Of a stretch of 64,000 nt of DNA, positions 36,439 to 47,559 are shown piece after piece (position 1 is the stretch's first letter; each line of letters starts with the position of its first letter). The notes beneath the pieces are model-generated. The model was not told where the DNA came from, searched no databases, and worked only from the letters and a program-made list of their open reading frames with translations. Both the position numbers and the translations under genes were made by a program. Location: assembly GCA_963931925.1 (NCBI GenBank), contig OZ007582.1:30891929-30955928 (forward strand), written 5' to 3'. Source of the DNA: Onchidella celtica (Eukaryota > Mollusca > Gastropoda > Systellommatophora > Onchidiidae).

Positions 36439-36785
36439 GTGATGGAAATGACAGGATTTCAACAGTATAATTCTGAAAATACGAATAGCGCGACATCCCC
36501 CTTGTCAATGGAAAAGGATGGAAAATTGATGCAATTTAAGATCATCACTCCTACTGATCTCTCTGAAACAGGAAAACTAAATAAATGTAGGTTGACAAAA
36601 ATGATCAGAGAAATACCATTAAAACTTGTGGATACTTATTGGACGGACGGGCTGCGTTTTGAGAATACAAGTTTGGAACTCGCAGACGATAAGTGCCCGC
36701 ATAGAACATTCTTCAATTGTTTTATTTCTATCTTTTTAAATTTTTTGCCTGAAGAAGGTCAATAGACCGAAAGCTTGATTTGTAT
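36439..36785 (+). other. Open segment ending in a Penelope/hammerhead-like motif
   Basis: A 108-codon frame with no recognised domain ends in ctgaagaaggtcaatagacc followed by gaaagcttg. The core resembles ctganga-stem-gaaa motifs of transcripts carrying hammerhead ribozymes, such as Penelope-like elements, but has one extra A. It may be a decayed element end. Confidence 0.3.
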
Positions 36786-38017
36786 TTCCTTTACCTAATA
36801 TAGATGTGTTTCATTTCAGTATTATTTCTCAGGCGAAGCTTTGCAACAGACAAAATTTTCTTTTTGCCATATTTTCACATTCGGTAAGATCTCCATCCTG
36901 CAGCCAGCGAGCCAGTTTCATTGTACAGATCTATATCAGAGAAATCAATATCCTTACATGGGCATTTCATCAAATACATGGACATAAATATTCATCCATC
37001 TCACATCCTAGCTTATCAACAATTTTTCCATTTTACAGGACAGCGATCCGAAGTATCAATGAGACTAAGATTTCTTATAGCAGTTGAGCAAGTCACAAAA
37101 ACATTTCTGCTCATAACTTCAAAAGTTGCTGAAGACATTGAAATGTCACTTTCTGAGAGCAAGATTTCATAAGTTAGCTGTAATTCAAAGCCATCAAAAT
37201 CATTGATATGCCACAACATGAGATGGATGACAAAATAATGTGCATCGATCAAAAAAGCCAAAAAATAAAAAAAAACAACTTTGCAACGACTGGAACAAGA
37301 AAAAAGTTCATTTCCCAAGATTTTTCAATATTGTGCATCAAAAAATGTTATGCATATATATAATTAATATTTTCATGTTAATTTCGTATTTACTGTGACT
37401 TAAATTACAATATTCTGCTGCTATTACAAGGTGCAGTTGACACACACACCAACAGTACTAATGGTCTTGCCCACAAACGTCCCAAATCTAGAAAAATAAT
37501 CTTTACAAGGAGAAGCAAAAACTGATTGAGGGTGGAAATAGTGAACTGGGATAGATGGTTTGATCACAGTTTTCTTCTGCTCTTTTCTATATTTAACATT
37601 TTTACACTGGACTTAGAATGCAGTCCTCTCCTGTTTCCATCCATTCCTGCCCCCCAAATATTGTAAAATTGCCGAGTTTGAACAGTTTGTGCCAGAGACC
37701 GTTAATATGATTCTCAATCAAAACTAACTGACAAAGCAAAAATATAAAGGGTGCAAAAACAGGTACTAGATGTACTGAATTAAATATATTGGGACATTTT
37801 AATGACCAAGCCCTTGTGATGGCTCACAAATTTTATTGAGATGTCCGATCTTTTCATTCAATGGCTGCTCATATATCTGGCTACCATGCCAGGGTATTAT
37901 CATCCCTGTGTAACAATAATCTTGAATTATTTGTTACTTGACATCTTTGGTGAACCTAACTTAATGCAAGACAGTCTTGTGGGTCTCTCATACTCTAACC
38001 AAATGGATACAAATGTT
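36786..38017. other. Spacer without recognised features
   Basis: Nothing beyond AT-rich sequence is supported. Confidence 0.5.
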
Positions 38018-38163
38018 TTAACCCCTTCACTGTGCTGTGGATGTACATCCTAAAACTGAAAGGGGGAGTGTGCTGTTGACGTATACCCAACCCCTTAAAA
38101 TCTAAGGTGAGAGCGCACCATTTAACATACGGTAAGGAGAAAAAATGTAGCAGTGAAAGGGTC
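38018..38163. mobile_element. piggyBac-like short element, degraded right end
   Basis: TTAA followed by ccccttcactg at the left, and cagtgaaaggg at the right, form inverted ends. The right-hand target has drifted to CATAA. Size is about 140 bp and the element has no coding capacity. Confidence 0.5.
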
Positions 38164-39826
38164 ATAAGAGAGTATTAAAGCAGGACATGAAAATATATAA
38201 TATTCATAACCAACTGAGTTTCAATGCTCTGAAACTCCCTCAATTATATTTTTAATATTGGACCTTTCCATAGTCATAAAGCAGTCAAGGGAATTTGTGT
38301 AGGGGCAGAAACACATACAGATATTCCACTTAACTATCTAGAAAACTACATTTCAGATATAGCAGTCTTGTTTCATCACCCTGCACAAGAGTCAAATGTA
38401 ATTTCCTAAAGAAGTCCATTATATCAGTTACAATCTGACCTCCTGCTGCATATTATATACCTTGTGGCTCACGTGGATGGGTCTAACAAAACCGGGCTAA
38501 AGGGGAAATTTTTACATCTCTTTAAAAATCAAAATAAAATATTTCTAAGATGATTTCAAACAAAATGTTTTAGCAGAATGCAGGAAAATGGCTAATATTT
38601 CATGATTATAAGCAAAGCTTAATTTCCATTGAAAATTTTTCCCCTTTTGGAGAGGTTTTCTCAGGAATTTGGTAAGCCTGATTTTGTCAGATTCACTTTC
38701 ATATGTTTGGAAATTACATTAGTAATCTTTCATTGTAACCATCATAATGTCAAGTTACTGGTGGGGTATACGTAGAAATGTGACCAAGTGAGAAGAACAG
38801 AATATGCAATAACTGAACTGTAGCACAATGGCAAAACTCAGTGAACAAATAAAGAAAATAATGAAATGAAAGATTAATGAAAAAAAATAGAAAGAAAATG
38901 GAAACTAGCAGCACACTACGTCTGACACATCATTTATGAATATGGGATGAAACAAGTGAAATTATGAAGATTTATGATTGAAAACTTGCACAAAATCCTG
39001 ATGTTCACTCACATAGTTATTGGTAGTGTAGTTTGAAAATTAAATAACAAAATTACTGCTTCACCCTGGTATTAATTTACTCTGATTTCACTCTGATAAT
39101 ATCTTCTCTTATTTAAAAAAAAACAACAACAGGATTTAACATAGATTTAAGTATACATCAACAGAAACACATATACATTGCAGTATTAACTAAAGAAAAA
39201 CTGTCCATTAAACCAAAAGCACAATTACACCAGTCAGAATCTTATTTTTTTCCTTGTTCTTTTTAAATAACCACAGACAGTCTTTACATGATATATCAAG
39301 GAAAAATGGACAGTCAATTTTTTACAAATTTCTGACTCTCACATCGTCAAAAACTAACATTTTTGGCCAAAATCATTTCTTTCTTTCTTTGGGGCTGAAA
39401 AGCAATGGCCCACTTTGTGCCAAAAGCTCGTGGCTCAATTCCTATAAATAATGATTTGGCAATAATCAAGTCCATTGTCTTTAGAATTTGCTGGCGGCAA
39501 TAAGCCAAAGAAAATTAGTTTTTTGGCTCTCCTGTAAAATTTTGGAAATGTTAGCTGCGGAAATCTTGCATCATAGAGACAACATATTAACTTAATTTCT
39601 CCCATGATATCTTTTTGCAAAGGCAGTATCAGGTACCTTAAATGTAAGATCCAGTATTTATATAATGGAATGTGTAGGCGGGGACTTCCCCAGGTTTAAA
39701 AATAGCAACAACATCATGAATCACAGAGTAACAATGACAGGCCTTGATCCATTTGAATGTAAATGATTACACCTTGTCCACTCAGTAACAGCTATTCTCG
39801 TCCTGTATGGTTCATTGATGAGGTGT
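38164..39826. other. Spacer without recognised features
   Basis: AT-rich sequence without supported genes. Confidence 0.5.
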
Positions 39827-40034
39827 CCCAGCCAGCATCCCTATGTCAATCTGATGTCAGTTTGTATAGGATTTCTGTGTGTTGGTAGGATTACCATAGG
39901 GGGAGGTTCTGTACATCAAACTGACGCCAGCGTGATCTCATGACCAGTAGATCTATGTAGGAACGATGTCATTCCTACATGTAAAACTTGATGTCAATCC
40001 TAAATGTCAGAGATCCTTAAGGTTGCTGGCTGGG
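39827..40034. mobile_element. Short inverted-repeat element, ccagccagca family (copy 1)
   Basis: It begins cccagccagcatccctatg and ends ttgctggctggg. Internal landmarks are caatctgatgtcag, ggtaggattaccat and ggaacgatgtcattcct. Related copies lie at 41618, 56205, 56512, 58227, 59485 and 60597. Confidence 0.8.
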
Positions 40035-40589
40035 GTCTTTCATTAACCTCTAAAAATTAAACATGTAGAAAAAAAACCAACAACTAGCCAAGAACTTCAC
40101 CTCAAGGCATCAAACGGATAAATGCTTCAGTTTCTGGGTAAAACAGAAATTATAGTTGGGTTTTTATTGAAAGCTTAGACAGACAATTCTGAATAAATGG
40201 TTCTCAACGTACACTAACTTTAGAAATAGATTACTAACATAGTACTGAACAATCTTTACTGAATTTAACACATGTGCTGCACTTTTACAAGATACATATT
40301 TTCACAGCCTACACTGATTATTCTCATAAGAACAGAAATCAAAACTGAAAAAGAATATTAATTAAGAGACTTGCTGATACTATCTAAACTCATTCGTGGA
40401 TTTTTGTTTCGCTACAGAAAGCCAAATATTCGGCTCAAGACAACACTGATTTTCCAAAATAATATATAACTAAGGCAACTTCTTGAAATATTGAACCCCA
40501 TCCTGGTTCATTGATTTCCCTTTACTTTAATGTCTAATGTATTATGTCTTGTGTTTAAACTGAATGGGAGAAAAAACATCTTTGATCTA

Positions 40590-41406
40590 CAGTAAAACCT
40601 CGTTATACCGCCAAGTAAAGGGCAAACAGAAAATTGGCGGTATAATGAGACTGGCGGTACAACGAAAATACCATGTAGAACAAGGGAAATAAGTAATTTA
40701 CCAACATTGGACTGGCTAACAAAGTAACATGTCGAAAATATTGCAGTTATCTCCTTTATCTCTCCACTGGCCATAAACCGCCGTTGTCATTTTGAAGTTT
40801 ACATTGCTTGCATTTGTATTTTGTTGTTGTTGTTTTTTGTGTTTATGTGTGTTGGAGTTTATTTATTCAGGAAATCGCACCTTAAGAGTAAAAGTATCAT
40901 GTATTGCAACATGACAAATAATGCTACATTACAATTCAGCAACAAACGTGTGTTGTTTGCATCGTACCCCGCGACCGGTATGAACCAGTTGAAGCATCAC
41001 CTCGCCCGCGGTTACGTTCGTTCGCAAACTCTCTATTGAACTGTGACCCGTCTTTCCCACTGCATGCCCCACCAGTAGGCCTATCAGGACTTCAAAAGCG
41101 AAGACTGTGTAGTACTAGTAGGATTGGTGTTTGAGTAACAAGCACAGACTGTGGCGCCATGTGATGTTCCGTCTGTTAGGTGGATTTAGGTAGAGGTGGG
41201 GAGTGACGGTTAAATTTACGTTGGCGCTATAACGAGCAATATTTACTATACTCAAGTTATGAATGTAGCAGTCAAACTGTTGGCGGATGGTGGTATAACG
41301 ACATTTTTAGTGACTTTGTATAGGTGTCAGATCCGTTCCACGGCGAAAAGCTGGCGGTATGCGGGAATGGCGGTATAACGGGGGGCGATATAGCGAGGTT
41401 TTACTG
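40590..41406. mobile_element. pogo/Tigger-like DNA element, non-autonomous
   Basis: The ends are cagtaaaacctcgttatacc and its inverse tatagcgaggttttactg, flanked by TA on both sides (40588-40589 and 41407-41408). Subterminal ggcggtataa repeats occur at both ends. TA target and cagtaaaacctcg ends are typical of Tc1/mariner-pogo elements. No intact transposase was found. Confidence 0.85.
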
Positions 41407-41617
41407 TACATCTAAATTTCAACTGGATAGTGTTAAGAGTTCCCGTCCATACCCACAAAAGTTACTGTAGGGAATGAGTTAACAGTATCAACTGCTGCCA
41501 TTCTTGAAACATAATGTCAAAACACAGTGCGGACAGGTCAGGTTTCCCTGATCCATGACATTCAATGGGTTTTCTTTTGGTTTGTACTGTATGGGGCATC
41601 AGCTCGATTACGGCCAC

Positions 41618-41760
41618 CCAGCCAGCAACCCTATGTCATTCTGATTGGCTCATAAAATGTTACCATTCCCTATATAGGTCAGCTAGTTACAAAATCGCAA
41701 TGCTCTCTGTTGATCTTATGTAACACTACATTGGATTGATGTAGGAATACTGGCTTGAAA
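41618..41760. mobile_element. Diverged short inverted-repeat element, ccagccagca family
   Basis: It starts acccagccagcaaccctatg and ends attgatgtaggaatactggc; much of the usual interior is missing. Confidence 0.55.
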
Positions 41761-42626
41761 TACTGAACCCTGCATGGCTTATGGATGACAAGTCTTATTG
41801 TTAAAAATGCCATGACAAATTAACAATTTTTTACCAGTGATTGACATGTCATTATGTCAGTGTCAAATGCAAAATATGAAACAATTTGCATTTTTAGATA
41901 TGTCAAATTTTCATTTTCGAACAAAGATATTCTGACAACAGTTTAGATCGCAAAAAAATATATCAAAAAATCAGATGATTTGGTAAGCAAATGCTCTCAT
42001 TGCTTGGATTGAAGAATTGGCCCTTTAAACATAGCTTTACAAATCTCAGCTGGGAATGCCAAAATGAATAGGTTTTCAGTTCATTCACAAATCCAAGTAA
42101 ATACAGAAGAAACAAATGGTCCATAATAGCCTTTTCAGATCTCACTATTATCACAGCATTATGATAGGATATTCCACACTGTATGGATGTGGAATGCAGA
42201 TACTAAGATAGACAACTAAATTGCCCCGGCTTTCCGTTATGTTACTTTTAAGGATTTTTACTGTCTGTTTGATTTCACACATAATCCATTTATAATAGAT
42301 TTACATCCCACTCATTCCGACGAGTTTCTTAATAGATAATATGCTTGAGGTGGGTATGAGAAAAATCTTTAATGAAATGGTGTCTTTCTTGATAAAATCT
42401 GTGCGATACCGCATACATACACATACAGTCTAGTGTACATAAAACATCTTTTTTGTATAATTTTATTTAGCACACTGCTCTGGCAAATGCAATTTGAAAG
42501 AAAGGCCTTGCATTTTTGTCATCCTGAAGTGAAGGAAGTAAATATCCAGCGAGATAGCAGCAACAACAACATGTGAAATTTACAACAACATGACAAAACA
42601 ACTACAAAAACAACAGTCTCAAAAAA

Positions 42627-45600
42627 TCATTCCTTGGCTAGAGGTATCTCTGTCTCATCGACGAACAGCTGGTGTACAATTCCATCTCTTCTCTTGCCTG
42701 TTGTCGTAGCTTTGATGTATGCTGAATGTGATCCAATCTCAAAATGTGTTTCTGTCCCATCATCCACAAACTCTCCCTGTTGGTTGAACAAAATAACATT
42801 TTTTTCATCAACTTTGAATTTGTAGGTTAAGAACTGAGGTTGTACATTGCTAACTAAAATCAGGTACATATTTGTACACTTCGAACTAAAACCAAGGGAA
42901 GTTTGCACATTGCAAACTAAAATTAGGTGAAGTTTGTATATTGCAAGCAAAAATCAGGTTCTTCGAGAAAATTCTTGAGAAATTACCTGATTTCTATGAT
43001 GATACTAGGATTACTAGAAGGTATTCAGGTAAACTCAGAAAGAGAGATGAGTTCTAGCATATCAACATCAAATAAAAACAAACACTTACTGTTGTTTCAA
43101 CTTTTTTCCCATTTACCCAGATATCCAATGTGTCCTTTTCTGAAATAAGATACATATAATGTAAAATTACACATAGTCTTGTGATTAAAATGACAGGCCA
43201 TAATGTTAGGTGGAGTGCTAGACAAATCCAACATAATTATAGTAACATATATATTATTACTTCTAACATCAACCACAATTTTACAGCAATTCCTAAGCCA
43301 AGAAGACTCAATGACATTGAAAACATATTTTCATTCACATTGTAGCAGTGATTCTCAGAGTTCCAGATACATTCTTTCCCATGAAATATGCAAACCACAG
43401 AAAATCTGGCGTCACAGAAAGGCTTGAAGCAAAGATAAAATTTCTCCCCAGTTTTGAATTAACAACTAATAATTTTTTTTCACTATTATACAGTAGATCT
43501 CAAGTATAATGGCCTCAGTTTGAACGGGATCTCAGATACAACGGCATAATTTAAATCCCCATTTCATACATTCCTCTCATAAGTAAATATATGTGTTTAC
43601 AATGGTGGCAAATAAAATACATCTCTGATACAATGGCATTTTTCTGTCCGACGTCATGCATGGAATACATTGAGCAAAATGTTGTGCGGTTGAGAGACCT
43701 TAGATCTATCGGGGGATGGGCGGAGAGGGAATACGGGGATGAAGATAGTGTTATGACCAGTTGCCAGTCTTTTGTGGGTATTCCTGCGAGATGGTGTTAC
43801 TGTGAGAGGTAGCACTTAGGGTGGTGGGATGGCCATGCATTGTGTACGTGGGCAATGAAACAAAACTAGTCGCGCGTGGTCAGTCCTTTGTGTGAACGTT
43901 TTGTCAATCAGGTAAACAGAGCCTAAGAGCCGTATGACTATAAGGTTGGCGTATTGTGTGTACACCTAAAAGTAAGGGAGTGGCCATTCTGAGCGCACCT
44001 CGTGTGTAGATCTATGCCTGCCCGAGACCAACAGTAGTCATTTGCTGTGCTACCTCTTGAGTGAATGCATAACCATTCACTTTTTGAAACAGAGAAATTA
44101 CTCTGCGAAAAGTACGATATATGATGGCAACAAAGAAGAGAAAATGGTTTTCTCTTGAAATAAAGAAAAGATTAACTGAAGAGGTTGAAAAAAAAAGGCT
44201 CAAATCTGTAGGGACAATGAAATTTCTTCTGGGTCAAGCCCTCTACAGTGTATTTGCATGAGTGGTTTCCTTTCGACCTTGCCTATAATGGGAACTCGCT
44301 TAGAACGGGAGTTTTGCAGTGGTCCCGTGGATGCCGTTGTATCCAAGTTCCACTGTACTTTTGCTGTGGTAATTATTGAAATATCATATATATACCAGCA
44401 CGCTTTTCAAAACTCACTGATTGGATAGTCCCAAACAGGATTCAGTCTGAAGCAGTGTTCTTTGAACAGTTTAATTTATAGTTAAATGTGTATTTCATTT
44501 GACACACAATTTACAAAGTACAATCTTTCCCACTTTGCAGCTGAAATGGCTGACTCATATGGCTGTTTACAGGGAACTGTATTATTTTATATAGTCGAAC
44601 AGTGAACAGCAAAAGGGGACAAAACAAGCAAATTAAAAAAAATTACACACCATTGATCCCACGCTTTCAAAATACATGCAGATGACGCAAGTAAGTGGGG
44701 GAACTGATTAGGAAATACAAAACAATCATACCATGGTTAGAAAAAAAGAAATCCTCCCTTAGATTTGAAATTCGTCTCCTATAGTGGCCAGATGCCCTCT
44801 TCCATCTGAGAATCACTGCACTATCCTAAACAAATCTACATTGGATTGACATACGCATGCTAGCTGGACACTATTAAACAGACAAGGATGACTTCTAATC
44901 TCCAAAGTCAAAATATGGCAAAAAGAAACACACAACTTTTTCTTTTTGCCATATTTTGTCTTTGCTTCAAGCCTTGCTGCAACCTGTTAGATTTTCTTTT
45001 CTTTAAAAAAAAAAAAAAAAATTTCATCAATTTCTAATATCTAAACTCACCTAAGACAACACGTGTGTCATTTCCAGCCAGGTACAAAACCCAAGCCTTC
45101 ATGATCTTACTCTGATTTTCCTGGAATTTCCTGAGGGGTTTCCCATTGACCTCAAGTGTGTATTCATAAGCAAAGCCACTGACAGCATCAATGGCGATGC
45201 AGCATTTTGTTTTCCCAACTTGAAAGTGCTCTTTCCCAACCAGTTTAAACATCCAGTCTTGGCGGTAGAGTTCCTGGTCAACAAAAACGATAAAATATTG
45301 TGTACTGAAGAAACAACTGAGGAAGTACACTCAGGAAAATGGTTCCCAACAACATCAGGACAGTTTTGGAAACTAAGTAACACATGTTTCATTCACTGAT
45401 GAACTCTGTACAATTAAAACAAAAAAAACAAACCCAAAAATTGAAAAAATAATTTTAAAAAATGCAAAATAATGAAAATAGCTTTCAACAACTCCTCAAG
45501 AAATGTTGGGCAAACTGAGAGAAGTTTTAACCATCTTTGAATTTTATATATCTTTATGTTTTATCAAATTAGCAACAAAAATGAAAATTAAAAAAAAACA

Positions 45601-46095
45601 AAAACAAAGCATCTAGATTTATAGAGTGTGTGCTCTTATATATGTAGCTAATGGGCAGGGGAAATCTGTTCTACATATTGTCTCAATTTGTTCTGTTCTG
45701 ACATTTATTAGAAGAATTACTGTAATAAATTCCTTCAGGTACCTTTTTTCAATCACAGTCATGAGGCAACATTTTATGGGAACATTATTGGAAACTGCTT
45801 TGTGTGCAAGTTTGGAAATATAAAAAAAAAAAAAAAAAAATCCCCCAAAACCAACAAGAAGAATTTTGAGAAAAATAAAGTACTGTCAGTCTCCATACAT
45901 AATAACACATTTATGATCTACTGCGAAGAGAAAAAAACAACAAAACAGTGTAGTGCAAAAAGCAAGCAGAAACTTGATACTAACTTTGCCATTGACCCTA
46001 ATCACCCGTTTGCCTGTGGTTGTGCCATGTTCAAATTCCACCTTGTGTATACCATCGCTCAGTGCGATTTCCCATGTGGCCACAAGGTCAGACAT
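42627..46095 (-). CDS. FAIM: Fas apoptotic inhibitory molecule 1
   Basis: FAIM1 is a cytosolic all-beta protein that counters Fas-induced death and protein aggregation. Exons: 45985-46095 (from the ATG; the exon continues to 46148), 45051-45273, 43090-43139, 42627-42776; phases all agree. The 177-residue product (human FAIM1 has 179) begins MSDLVATWEIALSDGIHKVE, has DWMFKLVGKEHFQVGKTKC and AVSGFAYEYTLEVNGKPLRK, then EKDTLDIWVNGKKVETT, and ends GEFVDDGTETHFEIGSHSAY ... VDETEIPLAKE. Each block aligns to human FAIM by eye, including EFEHGTT.GKR and GEFVDDGTETHF. A pogo-like element occupies one intron. Confidence 0.95.
43491..44355 (+). mobile_element. pogo/Tigger-like DNA element in FAIM intron
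   Basis: The ends are cagtagatctcaagtataat and (inverse) gatacaacggcat..cactg-type termini, flanked by TA (43489-43490 and 44356-44357). Internal ataca.cggcat and aacggga motifs recur near both ends. It retains a transposase N-terminal remnant at 44121-44261. The length of 865 bp is far below an autonomous Tigger. Confidence 0.8.
44121..44261 (+). pseudogene. Tigger/pogo transposase N-terminal remnant (CENP-B-like HTH)
   Basis: It reads MMATKKRKWFSLEIKKRLTE then EVEKKRLKSVGTMKF, matching the KRKxxSLEEKxEIIxxVE start of CENP-B/pogo helix-turn-helix domains. It stops after 46 codons, so the catalytic DDE domain is gone. Confidence 0.65.
44817..44870. mobile_element. Fragment of the ccagccagca element family
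   Basis: The block caaatctacattggattgac followed by gctagctgg matches one terminus of the family in inverted orientation. Confidence 0.45.
44905..44962. repeat. Near-perfect hairpin, 24 bp arms
   Basis: Arms 44905-44928 and 44939-44962 (core caaaatatggcaaaaagaaa) pair with one mismatch around a 10-base loop. It lies in a FAIM intron. Confidence 0.7.
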
Positions 46096-47171
46096 GGCAA
46101 ATGGTTGTCTCTGTTTCTTTCTCAAGGTGACGTTGTCCGCACATTGATCTTTACAAGCAATATATTTCAAATTAAAAAAGGAAAGATTAGTTCAGATGAA
46201 GTAATTATCTGAATGATGCAATTTTTTTCCACATATTCAGAAGTCTTTTGTGATTTAACATGTTGGCTAGAATGGAGGAATTTGCAGTTCTGAGTGTGAA
46301 AGCTTATTTTACAACGATGTCAAAAGCCATCTTCCATTCTTGTCATTAAAAAGAGTGGTTCTTGGAATAAATCTTTCCGAGATGTACATTAAATCACACT
46401 TAAAAACAAACAACAATGAAACTTTTGAAAATTCCTTGGAAAGCAATAATAATCACCAAAATGACAGATCAAAGTTAATTGCTTCAGCTCATTCAACCAG
46501 CAGCCGCAGAAATACCCAGCAGCTGAAGAGATAGACCCAATTTCATGCAATATTTTGATAGTGGTAATGAGACAATGCGAAAGCTTTTTCTCGCAATGAT
46601 AGTAAACGGAAAGTACTCTTGAATTCATAAGAAATTTGTCCTTGAGGGGTACTCTGAACCGAAACAGACATGATATTTGATGAACAACATGTTGAGCACG
46701 AGTCTTCCAATGAGAGTTGTGTCGAAAAAATTCTGGCCTCTAGTCTACGTGCCTTTTGTGATTAATGGTTGCATAAGCAAGAAATTTGCTTCAAGATTGC
46801 CTGGAAAATGACCATAATTGTGAATTAGATCTGTTGAGGTCAGATAAAGATGGCGAGAATGAAAAAAAAATGTTGATAGCAGTGGATCTAGTGTGAATGT
46901 AACATTAATCATTATCACATAATTTCCTCTACTAAAACTTCATACCAATCTTAAAAAATTACAATGTTTTTCTTTCCTTGCTTGCATTCTTTATCGAATT
47001 ACCTTCAAATTGGCGTACAATTTGTGTGAATTGGCTGACAAATAACAAAGTTATTTTTTATGTGTCAAACAAGATCCTTTTTTTATGTGCCGCGATTGGG
47101 GAAAATCCGTTCTATGGTGGAAAAATATTCAGGGCTGAATGAGTTAAATAACAAGACTAGGTTCGACTTAC

Positions 47172-47271
47172 ATCTAGATCTAGGGAAAGATCCACTTTCA
47201 ACATCGTCACTGCTATCTACTATAATATTAGCTTGAATGCTGCCCAGCAACAATAAGTACATCCGGGTCAT
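47172..47271 (-). CDS. FAIM: Candidate upstream exon of FAIM (N-terminal extension)
   Basis: An ATG at 47271 opens MTRMYLLLLGSIQANIIVDS followed by SDDVESGSFPRSR and a strong gtaagt donor at 47171. It leaves phase 1, which fits the acceptor before 46148 (phase 2), giving an extension of about 51 residues before MSDLV. Vertebrate FAIM-L also adds an acidic N-terminal segment by an upstream exon. It could instead be a 5' UTR exon with translation starting at 46095. Confidence 0.45.
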
Positions 47272-47559
47272 ATATCTCAAATGTGCTATTTCCTATTTGA
47301 CAAGAGCGATACTTTCCTGTAAAAGCCGGCATTTACGAAAATTCCCGAAACACACTGCGCTTATAATTATCAAAGATACTGTTAAATATCCCAGCGATTA
47401 TAAATATATAATGTTGTCATACTGAGCTACACGTGCTTCAAAACGACTGGATGATAAAGATATAGCAGGAGATTAAAACTTTTTGCCCCTCCGCCTTTTT
47501 CTCTACCAAACGTATGACCACTGCTCAAATGATGTGCAAATATATGCACCCATGAGTAT

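Noticed and set aside
45802-46212. 136-codon plus-strand ORF
   Set aside because: Antisense of the FAIM exon starting at 46148; the minus strand aligns to FAIM.
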